64,000 nt of DNA from Filimonas zeae (GTDB lineage Bacteria > Bacteroidota > Bacteroidia > Chitinophagales > Chitinophagaceae). The position numbers and the translations under genes are program-made. Of this stretch, positions 27,240 to 37,663 are shown in pieces (position 1 is the stretch's first letter; the number at the start of each line of letters is the position of its first letter). Location: positions 186,001-250,000 of the forward strand of contig NZ_BMIB01000003.1 of the NCBI RefSeq assembly GCF_014641615.1, given 5' to 3'. The notes beneath the pieces are model-generated. The model ran no database searches. It saw only the letters and a list, made by a program, of their open reading frames with translations, and was not told the DNA's origin.

Positions 27240-30200
27240 ATGAAACCAATACTGCTTGCATGGGTTATTGGCTGTTTTATGGCCATGCCTGCCCTTTCCC
27301 TTTCGCAGGAAAAAAAGGAATCTGCTTCCGCCGGTACTGCTTCCGGAACTATTACAGGTACTATTAAAGATGAAAAAGGCACACCACTGGAAAATGCAGT
27401 GGTAGAGGCAAAGGGTTCTAAAGTAAGAACCATGACGCTAACCGATGGCTCGTTCAGAATGGATGTGCCGGCGGGTGTAACTGCGCTGGTTGTATCGCAC
27501 GTTGGTATGCTGAACCAGGATATAAAACTGGAGGGTAAAAAGATAGTGGATATTGTTATGCACCCGGCGGGCGCCAACCTTAACGATGTTATTGTGGTAG
27601 GTTACAACCAGGGAACGCGTAAAAGAGATAACCCGTTTGCCACAGCACAAATTAAAGGCGAGGAAATACAGGATATACCTGCACCCAATATTGCCGGTGC
27701 TTTGCGGGGCCGTATTGTGGGGGTAAGTGTAAATACTACCTCTGGCAGACCAGGTTCGTCTATCTCCCTGAACATACGTAATTCTGCCATATCCGGTGCG
27801 GCAGGCAGCTACAGCGCCACTACCGAGCCATTGTATGTAATTGACAACATTATTGTAGAAAAGTCGGTATTTGATGCACTGGACCCCACTATGATAGAAG
27901 AACTGACCATTCTGAAAGATGCCGCTGCAGCCATGTATGGCGCATCAGGTGCAAAAGGGGTAATCCTTATTTCCACCAAAAGAGGAAAGTCAGGCCCTAC
28001 TAAATTCTCCTATAGTGGTTTTGCGGGTGTAAACCAGGCCACGCGTATGCCGGAAATGTTGTCGGCCTATGACCTGGCTGTGGCAGTAAACCAGGCCAAC
28101 AGATATACTTATAAGCAGGAAAATGATGATAATGTGGTGTTTTCAGATTCGGCGATGAATGCGCTGAAGAGCATTCATTACAAACCCTGGATAGATGAAC
28201 TGTGGCAGTCTTCTTTAACCCAGCGCCACAGCCTGAATATTTCCGGCGGATCTGATAAAGTAACGTTTGCTATCGGGGGCGGCTACCAGAACCAGAATGG
28301 TAACTATGCTAATATCCGTAACGACCGGTATACGCTGCGCAGCAACCTTTCTGCTAAAATAGGTAAGGGGTTCAGAACAGAGCTGAATTTTAACGTGGAT
28401 AATAACGTTAAGAAAAGCAAGAACCCTAAAAATGCCAACGATCAGGAGTTTTTAGATCTGGTATATCAGATGCCACGCTGGGTTCCTTACACCATCAGCG
28501 GTGCTTATGTAAACCCGATGACTGGTAAAGATAAATATGAAAATATGCACCCCGGCGCCATGGTTGCTTCGGGCTTTTATGACAATGAGAGTGGCCGTGC
28601 CTATGGCATTAACGCTGCTCTGATTTATCAGCCCGAAGCAGGATGGCTGAAGGGGTTAACCTTTAGAGTACAAGCTGCGCAAACCGGCGGTAATTCTACC
28701 GGAGCCAATTTCAGACCCGGTTACGATCTGGTAAGGTTTGATATGGCTAACTATGTGCTGTATAAGGGCACTATCAGAGATACGGTTGCTATTAATGGCG
28801 CCGCCAACGCAAGACTGGGCCGCAGTCAATCGCAAAGTAGCGGTTACAGAATCTTTGCTACCCTGCAGTATCAGAAAAGCATTGCCGAACATCGCTTTTC
28901 TGTAATGGCTACCGGTGAGCAGGCAGCTTCCAACACCTCTTCGCAAAGCCAGGAATGGCAAACGCAGAACATGCTGGGGTATGATGAACCCTGGGCTTTT
29001 GGCACAGCTAACCCGCCATCTGCCAAACTGGGCGAATCGTACAAACGTTCTTTTTTAACCAATTTCAGCTATAGCTTCAGAGGTAAGTATTCCATAACAG
29101 GTATAACCCGTTTTGATGCCTCTTCCAACTTTGCAAAAGGCAAAATATGGGGTGTGGCGCCTACCATTGGTTTGGGCTGGATAGTGAGCGATGAACCTTT
29201 CTTCCGTAACAATGTACGTTTTGTAGATTATTTTAAAATAAGATCGAGCATAGGTTTAACGGGAGATGACCGTATTGATGCCAGACTGTGGCAGGAGCGT
29301 TTTAAAGTAAACAACCAGTCTTACCTCTGGAGTGGCCCCGATCTGGTAGCGGGTTTACAGCAGCAGATTATTCCTAACCCCGATATTACCTGGGAAAGAA
29401 AAAGAACCGTAAACCTGGGCTTTGAACTGGGCTTGCTGGATAACCGGCTGAACCTGGGTGTGGAGTTTTTCCAGAACTATGGATATGATATGTTTGACAA
29501 AGGGAATGATAAAAACTTTCCGATGTATGCAGGGTTTACGGCGCCGGTGGTTAACTACATGCAGCGGTATAACTGGGGTTCTGAATATACTATCTCGTAC
29601 AATCAGCCATTCCGGAACGACTGGAACCTGAGAGCCAGCGTAAACTTTGGCTTTGGCAACTCCCGCATTACCAAAATGTTTATTAACTCTAACAACCTGT
29701 GGATTAACTATCCGGATGACTGGCAGTACCAGCTGGGTACCGACCCGCTTACGTACAACGGTGGCAACTTTGGTTTAATCAGCGAAGGCATGTTCAGAAC
29801 ACAGCAGGAAGTAGATGCCTACCTGGCAAAAAATCCTGGTTATACCATCTATACCAGAATACCACAACCAGGATGGTTGTACTATAAAGATGTAAATGGC
29901 GATGGGGCCATTACGGCAGCAGATAAAACGGTGATGTTTAAGAGAACAGACCCTAAGGTAGCTACCAACGGACAGGTTTCGGTATCGCATAAATCATTTG
30001 CCCTGAACGTGAACATAGCAGCGAAGTTTGGTGGTAAGGAATTTTATGATGGCCGCATCAGAAAAGAGCAGCCTACGGCTTACACCAATGTAAGTACTAT
30101 GTGGAAGAACCAGTGGACACCCGATAACCCGAACGGAAGATTTCCGAGAGGTGACGATCCGAGCCTGGATGTAGAGTCTGATTTCTGGGCAGTGGATGGT

Positions 30201-30413
30201 ACTATGATCCGCATTAATGATATGACTTTAAGTTATCAGCTGCCGGAGAAAGTAACAAAGAAAGCAGGATTGAGCGGTGCCCGTTTAGTGCTTACCGGTA
30301 ATAACCTGTGGGTGATTAAAAATCCATTGCCTTACAAAGATCCTTACTCCAGTTATATCTACGATTACCCTACATTAAGAACCCTTTCTGTAGGCCTGAA
30401 TCTGAACTTATAA
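27240..30413 (+). CDS. SusC/RagA-family TonB-linked outer-membrane transporter
   Basis: 1057 aa. Signal peptide to about residue 22 (PALSLSQEK), carboxypeptidase-regulatory-like domain at about 35-110 (GTIKDEKGTPLENAVV), then the SusC plug with PLYVIDNIIVEKS and the family signature ELTILKDAAAAMYGASGAKG at about 218-240, and a barrel ending SVGLNLNL. No STN domain, so no direct FecR signalling expected. With the SusD protein downstream (25-46 bp away) it forms a pedal-bin importer for a glycan, glycopeptide or peptide. Substrate not evident from neighbours. Confidence 0.96.
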   Translation: MKPILLAWVIGCFMAMPALSLSQEKKESASAGTASGTITGTIKDEKGTPLENAVVEAKGSKVRTMTLTDGSFRMDVPAGVTALVVSHVGMLNQDIKLEGKKIVDIVMHPAGANLNDVIVVGYNQGTRKRDNPFATAQIKGEEIQDIPAPNIAGALRGRIVGVSVNTTSGRPGSSISLNIRNSAISGAAGSYSATTEPLYVIDNIIVEKSVFDALDPTMIEELTILKDAAAAMYGASGAKGVILISTKRGKSGPTKFSYSGFAGVNQATRMPEMLSAYDLAVAVNQANRYTYKQENDDNVVFSDSAMNALKSIHYKPWIDELWQSSLTQRHSLNISGGSDKVTFAIGGGYQNQNGNYANIRNDRYTLRSNLSAKIGKGFRTELNFNVDNNVKKSKNPKNANDQEFLDLVYQMPRWVPYTISGAYVNPMTGKDKYENMHPGAMVASGFYDNESGRAYGINAALIYQPEAGWLKGLTFRVQAAQTGGNSTGANFRPGYDLVRFDMANYVLYKGTIRDTVAINGAANARLGRSQSQSSGYRIFATLQYQKSIAEHRFSVMATGEQAASNTSSQSQEWQTQNMLGYDEPWAFGTANPPSAKLGESYKRSFLTNFSYSFRGKYSITGITRFDASSNFAKGKIWGVAPTIGLGWIVSDEPFFRNNVRFVDYFKIRSSIGLTGDDRIDARLWQERFKVNNQSYLWSGPDLVAGLQQQIIPNPDITWERKRTVNLGFELGLLDNRLNLGVEFFQNYGYDMFDKGNDKNFPMYAGFTAPVVNYMQRYNWGSEYTISYNQPFRNDWNLRASVNFGFGNSRITKMFINSNNLWINYPDDWQYQLGTDPLTYNGGNFGLISEGMFRTQQEVDAYLAKNPGYTIYTRIPQPGWLYYKDVNGDGAITAADKTVMFKRTDPKVATNGQVSVSHKSFALNVNIAAKFGGKEFYDGRIRKEQPTAYTNVSTMWKNQWTPDNPNGRFPRGDDPSLDVESDFWAVDGTMIRINDMTLSYQLPEKVTKKAGLSGARLVLTGNNLWVIKNPLPYKDPYSSYIYDYPTLRTLSVGLNLNL

Positions 30414-30459
30414 CAGGGCTTGTTGAAAACCATATGAATTGATTCTAAAAAAGATTACG

Positions 30460-32364
30460 ATGAAACTGCGCTTTTCTATACAATTACTGGCTCTGGGGCT
30501 GCTGGTTTTTCCGGTAAGCTGCAAAAAAACATCCGACTTTCTGCAGGTGGTAGACCACGATGGGGTGGATTCCCGTATATGGGATGCAGAAGGTTCGGTG
30601 CAGTACTTTCTGAATGAAACCTATCAGGTAATTATGCCGGAGTTTCCTTATCAGAATACCGTTAATAATAATGCTATCAACTGGACTTCGGACGAAAATG
30701 CTTACGGTTCTACCCAGGAACTGCCGCAAAAAACGTTTAATTCAAAAGGTAGTTTAATAGGCGACAACTTTAAATACATAGCGGTAAAATACCAGGGCAA
30801 CAATATTGGCGATAACCGGTATTTTGATATTGCCAAGTGTAATGCGGCGCTGGATAATCTGCCCAACAGCAAAGGACTTTCCCAGGCTAAAATACGCGAG
30901 TTTATGGGGCAGTTTTATGCCCTGCGTGCTATGGTGTATCTGAGCCTTACCAAATACTATGGTGGGGTGCCGCTGATAACTAAAACGGTGAGTCCGCAGA
31001 ATGTAGAGCTGGTGCGCCGCTCTAAAGCAAAAGATATGTTTCAGGTAATAGTGGCTGATTTAAATACGGCTATGGAATATCTGGATGGTGTAGCCTATAC
31101 AGATCCTGTAGGCAGGTTAACCAAAGCATCTGCGGCTGCTTTAAAATCAAGAGCGCTGCTGTTATGGGCCAGCCCGCAGTTTAATCCGGTAAACGATCCT
31201 AAGCACCCGTACGATGCCAGCCGCTGGCAGCAGGCGAATGAAGCGGCAAAGCAGGCTTATGAAATAGCGGTGGCAAGCGGCCATGCGTTACAGGCCGATT
31301 ATGCGACTATTTTTCAAACAGAAGGTATTGGTAACAAAGAAGCCATGATACTGCGCTCTTACAATACCACTGCCAATAAAAGAGGCCATAACGTGGAGGG
31401 CAGAATAAGACCTGGTTCTGAAGGTGGTAGTGCGGATGACTGCTATAAACCCAGCGTAAGAATGGTGGGCGCTTATACCATGAAGGATGGTGTGCCTGTT
31501 ACTGCTGCTGGTAGCGTTACATCGGCCTATAAATATGATGAAGTGCATTTCTGGATGAACCGCGACCCCCGTTTTGATGCTACTATTGGCTTTAACGGAG
31601 CCAACTGGGTACTGAGTGGTAAAAACGGCAGAAGGCAATGGAATTATGAGGGTGGTGGTGATGATAAATCTGCCCTGTATTGCAAAAGATTCAGTGCGCC
31701 TAACCTGCCAATGGGAAGCGTAAAATACGGCGATGTGGGTGGTAGTGGTATGGACTGGATTGAATTGCGTTTTGCAGAAGTAATATTGAACTATGCAGAA
31801 ACAGCTAATGAAACAGGAGATATAGCTACTGCTAAAAAAATGGTGAAGCTGATAAGGCAGCGGGCAGGTATAGAACAGGGAAGTTACGATTATGGCCTTG
31901 CGCTGGCTACCAATAAGGATGAAATGCGCGATTTGATTATTAATGAAAGAATGGTGGAGTTTGCCTTTGAAGGAAAGCGGAACGATGATCTGCGCCGTAC
32001 CAGACGTATGCACCTGTTAAACGGCGCCTTGTATTATTACAAAGCAGGCCCCAAACTTACCAACAGAAAATTCTGGGTGGGGCCTGGTGTAACTGATAGT
32101 TTGGGTACCAAAGACTTTCTGGTAGCACCTATGAAATCTGATGGTTCTAAAATGAACCGTGATACCATTAATATGAACAACCCGGCTTCGGTAGATAAGT
32201 TTTTTATGGCTTACGACGGAACCAATATTCCCAGTGGCGTAGCCGGCATGGGTATGCCGGAGCACTATTATTTCTTCGGATTTAATAACCTGTTTCTGCA
32301 ATCAAGCTCTTTGCTGGAGCAAACCATTGGATGGGAGGGTGGCACTTTTGATCCGCTGGATTAA
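30460..32364 (+). CDS. SusD/RagB-family surface lipoprotein
   Basis: 634 aa from the ATG at 30460; a TTG at 30439 in frame would add seven residues and is less likely. Lipobox (PVSC) with the Cys near residue 20 followed by KKTSDFL. Helical TPR-like SusD fold: FYALRAMVYLSLTKYYGGVP at about 155-175 and ELRFAEVILNYAETANETGD near 440 are family hallmarks, with the C-terminal EFAFEGKRNDDLRR-type region near 505. It should cap the SusC partner and bind substrate at the cell surface. Confidence 0.95.
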   Translation: MKLRFSIQLLALGLLVFPVSCKKTSDFLQVVDHDGVDSRIWDAEGSVQYFLNETYQVIMPEFPYQNTVNNNAINWTSDENAYGSTQELPQKTFNSKGSLIGDNFKYIAVKYQGNNIGDNRYFDIAKCNAALDNLPNSKGLSQAKIREFMGQFYALRAMVYLSLTKYYGGVPLITKTVSPQNVELVRRSKAKDMFQVIVADLNTAMEYLDGVAYTDPVGRLTKASAAALKSRALLLWASPQFNPVNDPKHPYDASRWQQANEAAKQAYEIAVASGHALQADYATIFQTEGIGNKEAMILRSYNTTANKRGHNVEGRIRPGSEGGSADDCYKPSVRMVGAYTMKDGVPVTAAGSVTSAYKYDEVHFWMNRDPRFDATIGFNGANWVLSGKNGRRQWNYEGGGDDKSALYCKRFSAPNLPMGSVKYGDVGGSGMDWIELRFAEVILNYAETANETGDIATAKKMVKLIRQRAGIEQGSYDYGLALATNKDEMRDLIINERMVEFAFEGKRNDDLRRTRRMHLLNGALYYYKAGPKLTNRKFWVGPGVTDSLGTKDFLVAPMKSDGSKMNRDTINMNNPASVDKFFMAYDGTNIPSGVAGMGMPEHYYFFGFNNLFLQSSSLLEQTIGWEGGTFDPLD

Positions 32365-32386
32365 GGTATCTGTTTATTCTACTTAA

Positions 32387-33379
32387 ATGAAAAATGTAAT
32401 GAAATTACTTACTATAAAATCGCTGGCAGTAGCAGCAGGGTTAACCCTGCTGCTGAGTTCCTGCTCAAAAGAGGCACCCAACATATTTAATATGTTTGAT
32501 GTTACACTGGACCTGGAAACGGATAAAACACCGGATGCCGATGGGATCATTGAAATTGACGATACTGATTCTGTTACGGTTAACTACACCATCGCCTGCC
32601 CCAGTGAGGATATTTACGGAGTGGCTTTGTTTAAAACCGGAAGTTCGGGAGGCAACGTTACCAACATTTCTGCAACGCGTAAAGCTACGGGCACCTATAA
32701 GTTATATGCAAAAGATATGGGTGCGGGCATTACCACTTACCGCATATGGGCGGTAAACAGGGCATCTGTATACCTGGGTGATGGATACAAAAACATTCAG
32801 ATAAAGGTAAAAACAGCGTTTACTTATTTTACCAACCGGTTTATGTACGCAGCAGACACTGCCGGCAAGCAATTGTCTTTTATTTCACTGAGCAACGGTA
32901 TATCTTATAACTATGCAGACGCAGCAGCAAAATCGGAAAGTATTGATATGGGTGTTCATGTAAGCCGGAAAGATACAGTGGTGAAGTTTAACGGAGCAGA
33001 CTCTACCGTTACGTATTATCCGCTGATTGTATATTCTACAGCTGCGCAACCTAATCCTAATCCGCTGTACGATTTTAGTAAATGGGCAAAAAGAGGTACT
33101 GTGTTTTCTATCCCGGAAGATGGGAGTGAAGAAAAGCTGAGAGTGAATTTTAATACTTCTACCAAAATTGGCGATGAAGCAAAGAAAAAGACCTTTTCTT
33201 CTGTAATCAGAACAGGGTATGATAAACGGGCGGAAGGTGACCGTAACAACGTATTCACCGGCAAGTTTGTATTCTTTAAAACGCCCGAGGGTAAATATGG
33301 TGTCATTCTTTTCAATGTGGCTAAGAAAGATGCCGCAGGAAAGGTGTATGTAAACCTTTCCTGGCGCACGCAGCTATAA
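32387..33379 (+). CDS. SusCD-associated lipoprotein of unknown function
   Basis: 330 aa. Signal peptide with lipobox (LLSSC, Cys near residue 26) then SKEAPN. A first beta-sandwich-like segment (about 35-135) and a second region (140-330) with SWRTQL at the end. It lies 22 bp after susD, the place where SusE/SusF-like or DUF-type glycan-binding lipoproteins are found. No precise family could be named. A terminator with a U-run follows the gene, so it closes the SusCD transcript. Confidence 0.8.
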   Translation: MKNVMKLLTIKSLAVAAGLTLLLSSCSKEAPNIFNMFDVTLDLETDKTPDADGIIEIDDTDSVTVNYTIACPSEDIYGVALFKTGSSGGNVTNISATRKATGTYKLYAKDMGAGITTYRIWAVNRASVYLGDGYKNIQIKVKTAFTYFTNRFMYAADTAGKQLSFISLSNGISYNYADAAAKSESIDMGVHVSRKDTVVKFNGADSTVTYYPLIVYSTAAQPNPNPLYDFSKWAKRGTVFSIPEDGSEEKLRVNFNTSTKIGDEAKKKTFSSVIRTGYDKRAEGDRNNVFTGKFVFFKTPEGKYGVILFNVAKKDAAGKVYVNLSWRTQL

Positions 33380-33400
33380 ATTTGTTTGTGGTTTATGAGG

Positions 33401-33441
33401 GCGGCGGCCTTATCAGTATCTGGTGAGGCCGTTGTTTTTTT
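33401..33441 (+). terminator. Rho-independent terminator after the first SusCD operon
   Basis: Stem CGGCCT (33405-33410) with AGGCCG (33426-33431), extended outward by G-T pairs, then a run of seven T residues. Placed 22 bp after the lipoprotein stop codon. Confidence 0.75.
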
Positions 33442-33527
33442 AGGTATTTTATAGCAAACGGCGATAAAAACACTGCGTTTAACGGGGTACATTTGCGCTG
33501 TCTGATGAAACCTTAGACCTTAGCAAC

Positions 33528-34586
33528 ATGAAAAGTATCTTGATGAATGCCGTGGCATTGCTGGCAGGAGTAGCTGTAACACAGGCGCAATTACCCAAAC
33601 AATTAGAATTGGTAGCCGAATTTAAAGGACAGCAGGTTACCGGTATTACGGTGGGCGACAGGGGTAGGATATTTGTGAACTTTCCCCGCTGGAGAAATTC
33701 TGTGGAGAACTCTGTAATGGAAGTAAAGTCCGGTGGTGCAGCGCGCCCGTACCCGGATTCTGCATGGAACAGCTGGAAACCCGGGCAGCCTGTGGGTGAT
33801 TCTGTATTTGTGGCCGTGCAGTCGGTATTGGAATCGGCCGGTAAATTATATGTACTGGATACCCGCAATCCTTTATGGGGGGGCGTGGTAAATTCACCGC
33901 GCATATTTGTGTTTGATCTGAGAACAAACAAACTGTCGGATATACTGGTGCTTTCAGAAGCCAGCTACAAACCCAACTCTTACACCAACGACCTGTATGT
34001 GGATGAAAAGAGCAAGGCCATTTATATAACAGATTCCAATGAACCGGGGCTTATTGTATACGACCTGAAAAAGCGTAACAGCTACCGTTCACTGAACGGG
34101 CACGCTTCCACCACAGCAGAAGCCGATCATTTAATGATTGATGGTGTTAAATGGGGTACAAAACCCGTACATGCAGATGGTATTGCTTTTGACCCTAAAA
34201 CGGAACGCCTGTATTATCATGCGCTTACCGGGCATACCCTGTATTCTGTATCTACCGCTGCTTTGCGTAATGGTACCGATGATGATGTGGCAGGATCGGT
34301 ACGTACGGTGGCTACCACACCTGCGCCGGATGGAATGATTTTCGATTTCAGGGGATATCTGTATATGGCCGATCTGGAAAAACATGCCATTGTTTACCGC
34401 ACGCCAAAGGGAGAAATGAAAACGCTGATAGAAGATGTGAATGTGGGTTGGGCCGATAGCTTTAGTATTGATGGTTACTATTTGTATTTTACCAATTCAA
34501 GAATACACGAGGCTAAGAATGGGGCAGAAGCGCTTACTTATCCTGTATATAAGATAAAGCTGCCAATGGGAGTGTACACACACTAG
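33528..34586 (+). CDS. Secreted yellow/major-royal-jelly-type (MRJP) beta-propeller protein
   Basis: 352 aa with a signal peptide ending near residue 20 (VTQAQ). The sequence shows the MRJP/yellow pattern: GITVGDRGRIFVNFPRW, LDTRNPLWGGV, PRIFVFDLRTNKL, YITDSNEPGLIVYDL, HADGIAFDPKTERLYYHALT. The family is a six-bladed propeller related to insect yellow proteins; bacterial members are mostly uncharacterised and may be lactonase- or tautomerase-like. It has its own upstream gap after the SusCD terminator, so it is likely a separate transcript. It ends at a shared hairpin with the convergent gene. Confidence 0.85.
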   Translation: MKSILMNAVALLAGVAVTQAQLPKQLELVAEFKGQQVTGITVGDRGRIFVNFPRWRNSVENSVMEVKSGGAARPYPDSAWNSWKPGQPVGDSVFVAVQSVLESAGKLYVLDTRNPLWGGVVNSPRIFVFDLRTNKLSDILVLSEASYKPNSYTNDLYVDEKSKAIYITDSNEPGLIVYDLKKRNSYRSLNGHASTTAEADHLMIDGVKWGTKPVHADGIAFDPKTERLYYHALTGHTLYSVSTAALRNGTDDDVAGSVRTVATTPAPDGMIFDFRGYLYMADLEKHAIVYRTPKGEMKTLIEDVNVGWADSFSIDGYYLYFTNSRIHEAKNGAEALTYPVYKIKLPMGVYTH

Positions 34587-34596
34587 AAGAAGATGA

Positions 34597-34636
34597 TACC
34601 CGGAAAGGATAACCGTAACGTTAGCCTTTCCGGGTA
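34597..34636. terminator. Bidirectional terminator hairpin between convergent genes
   Basis: Perfect 12-bp arms TACCCGGAAAGG and CCTTTCCGGGTA, with a further TAAC/GTTA pairing inside the loop. It lies between the MRJP gene (plus) and the thioredoxin-like gene (minus) and can serve both strands. Confidence 0.8.
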
Positions 34637-34647
34637 CTAACAGCATT

Positions 34648-35766
34648 TTATAATGCCGTTTGATTGGTTATTTCTTCTATTCTTTTGATAAAAGTATCCT
34701 CGTTAAACGCCAGGAAGGTTTCCACTATAATTCCCTCTTTGTTAATCAGGTAGGAAGTAGGTATTCCCTGAACATTGTATTGGGTTTTGATTTTCCCGTT
34801 ATCACCTTCCAGGTCTGAAACGTTGGTCCACTGAATATTTGCTTTTTTGCTGGTTGCAGCCCAATAGTCTTTATTAGGGCTGATATTAAAGCTTACAATG
34901 GTAAGTTTATCTTTTAAACGGTTGTAATGTTTGTTAATTTCTTTAAACTCCCACAGGCACGGAGCGCATCCCGGATTCCAGAAGTTAAGCAGTATATACC
35001 TGCCTTTGAGGCCAGACAAGGTAAAAACTTCCCCTTCCAGTGTTCTTGCTTTAAAATCTATAAAAGGCTGCCCTTTCTCTGCTAAGTTTCCGTAAGCAAA
35101 AGCGTGGAGGCCTATAGCCTCTGCACTGCCTGTAAGCGGCTTGTTTACTTCTGCTAAAAGCATTCTTATCGTGTCTTTTCCAATACTTATCCGGTTACGA
35201 TATAAGATGTCTAATCCTAAATACGAATTGGGGTGTCTTTTCCCAAAATCAACATAAATGTTCTGGGCAGAATCGCCTGCGGCGTAGTAGGCGTTGTTTA
35301 ACCTCTTTTTGTCTTCTTTATCTTTATATAGCTTGTTGTTAATACTATCCAGAAACAATAGTGCCAGTGAATCCTGCGGGCGTTGCAGGGCGCGCAGCTG
35401 ATTAGACAGGTCTTGTTCTTTACCGCCCGTTATCACTGCATGATACTGCATCCGTTTTAAAGGTGCTGTAAATTGAAAAGTGGTGTTTTCCAGTTCAATA
35501 ACAGCATCTTCATTGCCGCATTCTATTCTGCAGGAGGTGGGCCTGCTTACATAACCCCTGAAAGTAAAGTGCCCGTTATCTGTAATGCAGGAGTCCAGAA
35601 ATGTCTGTTCTTTAATGGTTGTCAGGTAAATCTTAGTTCCTTTTTCGCTTCCGGATATGTGTCCGTTAATAACAAAGCCTTTTTTCGCTTTTTGCGCAAA
35701 AACGGAAGAATTGTTGAAAAACAATGAGCTAATGACGAGGGTTGAGGTGAGTAATTTACTTCTCAT
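34648..35766 (-). CDS. TlpA/ResA-like thioredoxin with N-terminal DUF4369
   Basis: 372 aa. Signal peptide to about residue 25 (SVFAQ), a DUF4369 domain at about 30-125 (GFVINGHISGSEKGTKIYL), a helical middle part and a thioredoxin/AhpC-TSA-like domain at about 230-365. The redox motif is CAPC (Cys267, Cys270) in FWNPGCAPCLWEF, with the cis-Pro loop GIPTSYLI. It should be a periplasmic thiol-disulphide reductase. Such proteins are abundant in Bacteroidota and often sit beside polysaccharide or SusCD loci; partner unknown. Confidence 0.92.
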   Translation of the reverse strand: MRSKLLTSTLVISSLFFNNSSVFAQKAKKGFVINGHISGSEKGTKIYLTTIKEQTFLDSCITDNGHFTFRGYVSRPTSCRIECGNEDAVIELENTTFQFTAPLKRMQYHAVITGGKEQDLSNQLRALQRPQDSLALLFLDSINNKLYKDKEDKKRLNNAYYAAGDSAQNIYVDFGKRHPNSYLGLDILYRNRISIGKDTIRMLLAEVNKPLTGSAEAIGLHAFAYGNLAEKGQPFIDFKARTLEGEVFTLSGLKGRYILLNFWNPGCAPCLWEFKEINKHYNRLKDKLTIVSFNISPNKDYWAATSKKANIQWTNVSDLEGDNGKIKTQYNVQGIPTSYLINKEGIIVETFLAFNEDTFIKRIEEITNQTAL

Positions 35767-35824
35767 TACATGTTGTATTTACGCCAGATATTTGTTTTGG
35801 GGTGTTTAAGATAGTGATATGTTA

Positions 35825-37411
35825 CTATAATTTGTTCAGTTGAAGCAGGAATACATCATTGGCGCGAATGTCCAGCTCTTTCACAAAGGCTTCTTTGTTT
35901 TTAACTGTGACTATTTCTTTATGAAATGCCTTGCCGTTATTAATGTTTTTAATCTGTGCCACCTGTTCTTTAGATAGCCCGGCCGGTTTGCCCATATCCA
36001 GATAAGTAGTATAGGCATCGTTGGCGCGGTAGCCTACTTTGTACAATTCCAGTGCATATTTTCCCTCGGGTACATTGGCAATATTGATGTTCAGCTTGCC
36101 CTTTGTTTTGGCAGGCAGGTCGCGGATATACAACGACTGATTGTTTACTTCAACGTCTGTTTGCGTATAGGTATAATCCCAAACCAGGGCCTGCAGGTTT
36201 CCCTGCTGATCTTTACATACCCATGAAGAAGGATCTTTATTCACCAGTTGCTGTTTGCCCAGCCTGTTCATAAACTGATAGGCATAAAATACAGGTTTGT
36301 TAATGCCCTGTATTGTTAGCATACCAAAGCCGCCGTGAAATGGTGTATAGCGTGGGCCCGGCTCTTCAAAGATGTCTGTAAATACCCAGTACGACATAGA
36401 ATTGGCAGCAGTGCCCGATTGTTTTAATTTCTGCAATACAAAAGTGGCCTCATGATAGCTGTCGTGCAGCGGATCGGCAGGAGTGTAGGAAGAACTCCAT
36501 TCGGTATAATGCAGTTCCAGACGGGGCATTGGAGAAGCAGCAATTTCTTTGCGCGATTGCCATACATCCCCACTGATGCTTGCAGTGTCTGAAGATAGTA
36601 CTGTGCCGGTATTGCCAAACTCATCCAGATAGCCCTGCTTTACACCATAGGTATGGGTGGATATAAAATCGATAGGTACTTTGTTTTTATGGCAATAGGC
36701 AATCAGTTCCGGCTCCCACGCAGCGCCTGCTGTGGCGGGTCCACCTACGCGGTAGGCTGCATTCACTTTTTTAACGGCTCTGGCGCTGTGCGCATACAGC
36801 CGGAAATAATCATCCTGACTACCCGCCCAGAAGCCATCCAGGTTGGGCTCATTCCATACTTCAAAATACCAGGTTTTTACTTCTTCTGCACCGTAGCGTT
36901 CTGTTACGTGCTGTGTAAGCTTTTCTATTAAAGCACCCCATTTCTCATAACTGCGTGGTGGGGTAACATTGCCCCGCCACCAGAAAATGGTTTTACTGCC
37001 GCTGGCGAGTGCATTGGGCATAAAGCCCAGTTCTACAAAAGGTTTTATGCCTATGCTTAGCAGGTAATCAAACAAGGCATCTATGTACATAAAGTTGTAT
37101 TCCGGTTTACCGTTTTTATCTTCCTTGTACACAGCCATATCATCGGTAAGTAGTCCGTGCATACGTATATACCGGAAGCCGCATTCTTTTTTAACGTACG
37201 CCAGCTGCTGCTGCCAGTCGGCACGTAGCCCCTCATTGGCGCGCCCGGCACCCACACATTCATTAAATATTGTAGGAAGCGGGCCGCTTACCTGGTTGTA
37301 ATCAGCAGTGATTACCCGTTTTGGTAAGTTGTTGTTTGAGGTTGTGTATTGAGCGGGTAACAATAAGGGGCTGGCAAACAAAGTTACGGCTGCCAAGAGC
37401 GCATTTTTCAT
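35825..37411 (-). CDS. Glycoside hydrolase family 39-like (beta-xylosidase type), secreted
   Basis: 528 aa from the ATG at 37411, which gives a clean signal peptide (MKNALLAAVTLFASPLLLPAQ); an in-frame ATG at 37468 would add 19 residues. GH39 TIM-barrel features: FRYIRMHGLLTDD, FVELGFMPNAL, the acid/base Glu188 in EVWNEPN and the likely nucleophile Glu304 in HYTEWSSS. A C-terminal beta-sandwich follows. GH39 enzymes act on beta-xylosides or alpha-iduronides; family resemblance favours xylosidase. It stands 58 bp upstream of the thioredoxin-like gene on the same strand. Confidence 0.92.
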   Translation of the reverse strand: MKNALLAAVTLFASPLLLPAQYTTSNNNLPKRVITADYNQVSGPLPTIFNECVGAGRANEGLRADWQQQLAYVKKECGFRYIRMHGLLTDDMAVYKEDKNGKPEYNFMYIDALFDYLLSIGIKPFVELGFMPNALASGSKTIFWWRGNVTPPRSYEKWGALIEKLTQHVTERYGAEEVKTWYFEVWNEPNLDGFWAGSQDDYFRLYAHSARAVKKVNAAYRVGGPATAGAAWEPELIAYCHKNKVPIDFISTHTYGVKQGYLDEFGNTGTVLSSDTASISGDVWQSRKEIAASPMPRLELHYTEWSSSYTPADPLHDSYHEATFVLQKLKQSGTAANSMSYWVFTDIFEEPGPRYTPFHGGFGMLTIQGINKPVFYAYQFMNRLGKQQLVNKDPSSWVCKDQQGNLQALVWDYTYTQTDVEVNNQSLYIRDLPAKTKGKLNINIANVPEGKYALELYKVGYRANDAYTTYLDMGKPAGLSKEQVAQIKNINNGKAFHKEIVTVKNKEAFVKELDIRANDVFLLQLNKL

Positions 37412-37663
37412 ACATGTTAGTTTTTGGACAGGTTGTTTAGTTATTGGTTTCATTGACGGCAATTGCATCGTGTTATTGAATGTACGAAAGAGGAGTTGAA
37501 TAACAATTGCAGCCGTACAGGGCAGCAGTAAACTGCTAAATATTTTGCTGCATCGGCAAAAAAAATACTAAAATGATTTGTAAACATAAAAGTATTGTAC
37601 CTGCACCTGCCGGCTGTAGTGTATTAGCTGCGTTTGCCTAAACTGTGTTATATTAGTTCTACT

